DNA from: Prinia subflava
Taxonomy: Eukaryota > Chordata > Aves > Passeriformes > Cisticolidae
Assembly: GCF_021018805.1 (NCBI RefSeq)
Contig: NC_086258.1
Coordinates: 15,958,692 to 16,022,691, forward strand
DNA length: 64,000 nt
Reading direction: 5' to 3'
In this document: positions 60,031-64,000 of the stretch, piece by piece
Numbering within the stretch: position 1 is the first letter of the stretch
Layout: each line of letters starts with the position of its first letter
Position numbers and translations under genes: made by a program
The notes under the pieces: generated by a model
The model's input: the letters and a program-made list of their open reading frames with translations, nothing else
Told to the model about the DNA's origin: nothing
Database searches by the model: none

Positions 60031-62418
60031 GGTATCTCAGGAAAAGCAGTGGCCATTGGTGTGCACTATCAACGAAATATTCTATGGTTAAAAAAGTATG
60101 AAATAAATACACTGCCAATCTGATTTTTCAAAGATCTCTATCCAAGGTATCAAAATGAACAGGAAGCCTCCCACCCCACAGCAAGGAGGAATAATGTCCC
60201 ACAGGAGCACAGGGTGTGCCCAGTCACAGACACTGCTCAGGGCCCAGCTGGTCAGAGGTGATGATTTATTGCTACCTCAAAACATGTAAAAATTAAGTGA
60301 TGTGTGTTCATGCAAGGCCTGAAGGAGCACATTTCCCTGTGGCTAAGGCAGCATTTTGGTTTAACAGAGTCTGGATTTCTCAGCCTGGAGGGAATTCAGG
60401 GACCAGTGCAAGGACAAGCCAAGGCCTTTGCAACTTGAACTTTCAACGCTGAGCTTAAATCAGGTTTGTGTTTTATACCAGATTTCCACTGACCCTCTAA
60501 GGCTCCATTCCAGCTGCTCTGGAACCTCCATGCAGGACCAATACTGAGAAGCAGCAGTAAAGAGATTAACATGAAACCTTCAGATACAAATTTAAAGACA
60601 ACCTGGCTCCTCTCTGCTTGGCTTATACAAGTTTAGGCAGAAATCCTCTACCATAATATGTCCATGGCCATGAAAATAGTCCAAATGGAGTGTGGGGCTC
60701 CAAAAACCTGAAATTCTGTGTCCCAGGGCTGAAAAGCCATGTGTTGTGCCTGAGGATTGTAACAGCCTCAACCTCAGTACATCTAATTAAATGAAAACCT
60801 ATACTGCAGACTTTTTAGGGTGTTTTTTTGTGCCCAGAATAGAAAGGTTTTCTCATGTGAAGCAAAATTCAACAACAAAAAAAATGATACTATCATAGCA
60901 AGGAAAATGGCTTAGAATGACTAAGTAATTAATGCAGGCCCCTTGATTAAAGTCAATTTGCCTTCAAGATCATGACTTACAATGTGCCCTGGGCCTGCAT
61001 TAATAATCCACATGGCTTATTTGGCTCTTTAATTATTTATAATTCTTACTGCTTGTTAAAACAAAACAAGTGGAATGAGATTAATAAAATTATTTTCTTA
61101 ATTAACTTTTACTTATTCAAAGTAAAAAAGCTTATTTCAGTGCAATCCTTGATAAATGGGAGGAGAACCCTCAGCTCTCCTCTCACCTGTCTGGCTGGAA
61201 TTTTTCCCTCTAAGATAAAGAGGGACCCATCTGCTGGTCCTCAACTCAGAGTATAAACAAGGCATCCAAAAATCCTCACCAGTCCCACGTCCAGCCCTGG
61301 AGTGGGCACAAGACCAGACAATTGTGGGTTTGAGGTTACAGCTCTGGCCTGGCCAAAGCAGCTGGGATGGAAAAGACAATCTGAGCATCATTGCATGGCA
61401 CCACTTCATTTCAGAAAGCTGACCATCAAAAGCAGAAATGCTGCTTGGAAAAAGGGAATACTTCCACAAACCATCACAATTTATTAGTCATGTGGAATTC
61501 TGCCTTCTAAACTCTGAGCTAAATAGCTGCAGCTTTTCCTCTACAAAATCGCTTGCACCACCACAGCAAACGTACCTCTAATCAAAAGTGACTACTTAGA
61601 TTCCACCCTTATGATCCTTAAAATGTCATTCTTCTGAGATGTCAGCAAAGGAACACGTTCTTATCTAGGAAATGTAATTTTTTATCTCAGAAGTTATTGA
61701 ATAAACTGTTTATTTTGAAATATATTTTGACATATTTTTGCAATTTAAAGACATATTGTGAAATAGCTTTTTCAAGATCAGAAAAAAACCCCAGTCCTTT
61801 TAGAAAGATCTGTTTATAGTTACTGGGTTGAAATTCAGAAATACCTAAATTAAAAATGCACAGAAAGAAAAAAATTACTTAGTGGAATTACAAGCATCGG
61901 GCTGGGGGTTTTCTTCCATAAATCTCCCTCAATTGTTACATTTCCTTTGTGAATTGACTTTGATATCTCTGTGAAGGACATTGCTTCCTGCAAAAGCACC
62001 TACTAAGAGCTTTATTAATTGTAAGAAGACTGCATTTACAAAAAACCAACCCTACTTGGGCAATAAATACCTCATGTAATACTATGCACATCAGCTCAAG
62101 TGAATTTACACAGCTAGAAACAGCTGTTCAGAATACTGATAGACTCAAAGAATTTACTATTCACCATCACCTTCCTTTGAAATATTTGATTAACCTAGAA
62201 AGGCACAAATTCAATCAGTCAAAGCCTGCAGAACCCATTCAGTGTAAGGCTAGCATTTGTGCTATTAATAAGACTAATTGCTATCAATCAATTTGTTTCA
62301 CTAGCAGTGGAGAAGAAAAACCTGGAGCAAAGTAATGCCTTGCCTTCCAGAGCAGTTTATTGGGACATGTTGATACTCCAGTTCACCCAGCAGTTTCAAC
62401 AGGATGATTCATTATAAC
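60028..62418. other. Unique non-coding sequence
   Basis: No gene or named repeat was recognised. The AT-rich stretch at 61010-61135 has TTAATTAT and TTAATTAAC motifs. Confidence 0.5.
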
Positions 62419-62434
62419 AAAAAGAAAAAAAAAG

Positions 62435-62466
<32 letters not shown>

Positions 62467-62494
62467 AAAAAAAAGAAAAAAAAAGAAAAAAAAG
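62419..62494 (+). repeat. A-rich microsatellite, (A9G)n-like
   Basis: About eight blocks of eight to ten A, each ended by one G. It is the same type as the array at 16833-16872 but longer. Not a CRISPR array: there are no distinct spacers. Confidence 0.95.
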
Positions 62495-64000
62495 TCAGCA
62501 AAAGAAGTCTTGCAGGCATTTGGCCTTAAACAATCTCAGCTTGGAAAAGTGCCTTTGCATGCACAAGCAAGTATTTGAAGCCTCATCAGAAAAGGTGTTT
62601 TAATTTCGTTGTTACAGGTAAAGACATTAAATACAGTCCCCCAGCTGCTCCTGAGGATCTGGAATTGTCTCTGGCAAAGACAGGCCTGGAAATGCAAAGG
62701 GCTTGGGTCTGTCTTCCCAAACCATCCTGCACCACATCAACCACAGCACAAACCAAACCTGTCCCTGCTGTCCCCTCTGCGTGTCCCATCCTGCCAGGGC
62801 AGTGCTGCATCCCCTCTTCTGAACCTGGAGCTGAGAATATTCCTTTTAAAACAAACATTATCCTGTTTAATCTTTCCAGATTTCATTGTGGCTGCCACTG
62901 TAACCACAGCATCCAGTGGCAGATGAACTTGTGTGCACAGGGAGTAGATGCAGCACCTAAAGCAGATTTATATCTTCCCTTGATATTATAACACTAACAA
63001 GTTTAGTACTCAAGAGTTGCAGGCTTCCCAGTGGCATCTTTATGGGACCCAACTGATTCTCAACCAAAATTTATCTCTGCTTCAGCATGTTCCCCAAACC
63101 ACAATCATAGACACAATAAATTTAAAAGCTCCTTTATATGACATAGACACTTTTTAGTGCTTCCTTTACACGGCACAGAAGAGACAACACTCCTTTTATT
63201 TGGCAAAACTCTTTCTTGGTACTCAGAAAGATTTTGTAGTTTGGAAAATACAAATATCAAGGAGAAGAAAACCAGAAAACCAATTTATTGACTTAATTGT
63301 CTTTGAGCCACATGCACAGCCATGTGTTTTGATCAATAAGGCCTCAATTTCTTCTGTTCATTCAAAACCCAGTGGTGACATTTATACACAATATTGTCAA
63401 TATGGAATGATGTCCCATGGTAAAGTCCAAATGGCTCCTTCAAATTCACCAGCAAGGGTGGGTGTAGTTCACTACATCCTTTCACCTTGACCTTTAAAAT
63501 AATGACCTCCATTTGAGCAAATAATCTGCAGAACTTCATAAAACCTGACCAGCTAATATATTTTCACCTGAGACAACTTCAGAAGTGGAATATATCACAT
63601 CATTGCTGAAGTTTAGGCTGAGGAAAGGTTTTAGCTGTAAACATAGCTGTTCAAAAGATAAATATTTAAACAGAATCTTCATGTCAGAATCTATAAAATA
63701 TAATATTCACCACTTGGTTGTGAGCCAATGGAAAATTTTAACAGAGAATAGACTACTTCTTTTCACAGATATTTAAAGCAAATTAACAATGACAGTAATG
63801 TAATTTTCTTGGCACAACTCGTCTTCATTTCTTTTCAGCTGTCTCCTGCTAAATCTTTAGAGAAAGTTTAAACTGATTTCAAGAAATCCTTAAGAAAAAA
63901 ACCCTGCACTTTTCTATTATATATCTTTCAGGTGTTCACAGAAGTGCAGGAGAAAGAACATTTGCATTTCCACTCAAATGCTCTTTTTATACAGAGCTAT
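62495..64000. other. Unique non-coding sequence
   Basis: Frames at 62575-62991 (138 codons) and on the opposite strand overlap each other and have no recognised domain. A TTACAG acceptor-like site lies at about 62613-62618 but no donor closes a convincing exon. Confidence 0.5.

Noticed and set aside
62419..62494. Regularly spaced repeat that might recall a CRISPR array
   Set aside because: The units are A runs with single G bases and there are no unique spacers; it is a vertebrate microsatellite.
62575..62991. 138-codon frame preceded by a TTACAG acceptor-like site
   Set aside because: The acceptor has a weak pyrimidine tract, no good donor closes it, and the opposite strand is also open.

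Overview
The window reads as vertebrate nuclear DNA, most probably from a bird and perhaps a songbird. Four things point that way. The base composition is AT-leaning and strongly CpG-poor. There is a CR1-type retrotransposon 3' end at about 50.75 kb. There are several LTR remnants of the kind common in passerine genomes. Simple repeats are scattered, with no Alu, B1 or L1-like content noticed. The species assignment is inference, because no gene identifies it.

I found no convincing complete protein-coding gene and no rRNA, tRNA or recognisable small RNA gene. Open frames are short, overlap on both strands, and look like chance. The best coding candidate is a 202-bp stretch at 30948-31149. It is open throughout, with a pyrimidine-rich acceptor on its left and a GTGAGT donor on its right, but I do not recognise the peptide. 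The window is therefore best described as a gene desert or the inside of a very large intron.

Layout: 1-3.8 kb is unique sequence. A clear LTR with CCAAT, TATA and AATAAA signals follows at 3.8-4.23 kb. From 4.2 to 19.5 kb the sequence is mostly unique, with one possible LTR end near 12.2 kb and a poly-purine microsatellite followed by a 17-bp perfect hairpin at 16.8-16.9 kb. LTR pieces lie at 19.5-19.7 kb and 22.86-23.53 kb. From 23.5 to 37.5 kb the sequence is unique apart from the exon candidate, hairpins and a cluster of microsatellites at 34.3-34.75 kb. Two related LTRs in minus orientation lie at 37.54-37.97 and 39.46-39.87 kb. From 39.9 to 57.6 kb the sequence is mostly unique, with a minus-strand CR1 end at 50.75 kb and an older CR1-like fragment near 53.8 kb. 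Another LTR with two CCAAT boxes and a TATA box lies at 57.6-57.88 kb. A possible minus-strand retroviral junction lies near 59.55 kb, and (TA)n and A-rich repeats lie at 60.0 and 62.4 kb.

I see no genes working together, and no new biological system that the sequence alone supports. The items most worth checking are the exon candidate, three hairpins, a few AT-rich blocks that could be conserved non-coding elements, and the LTR promoters.
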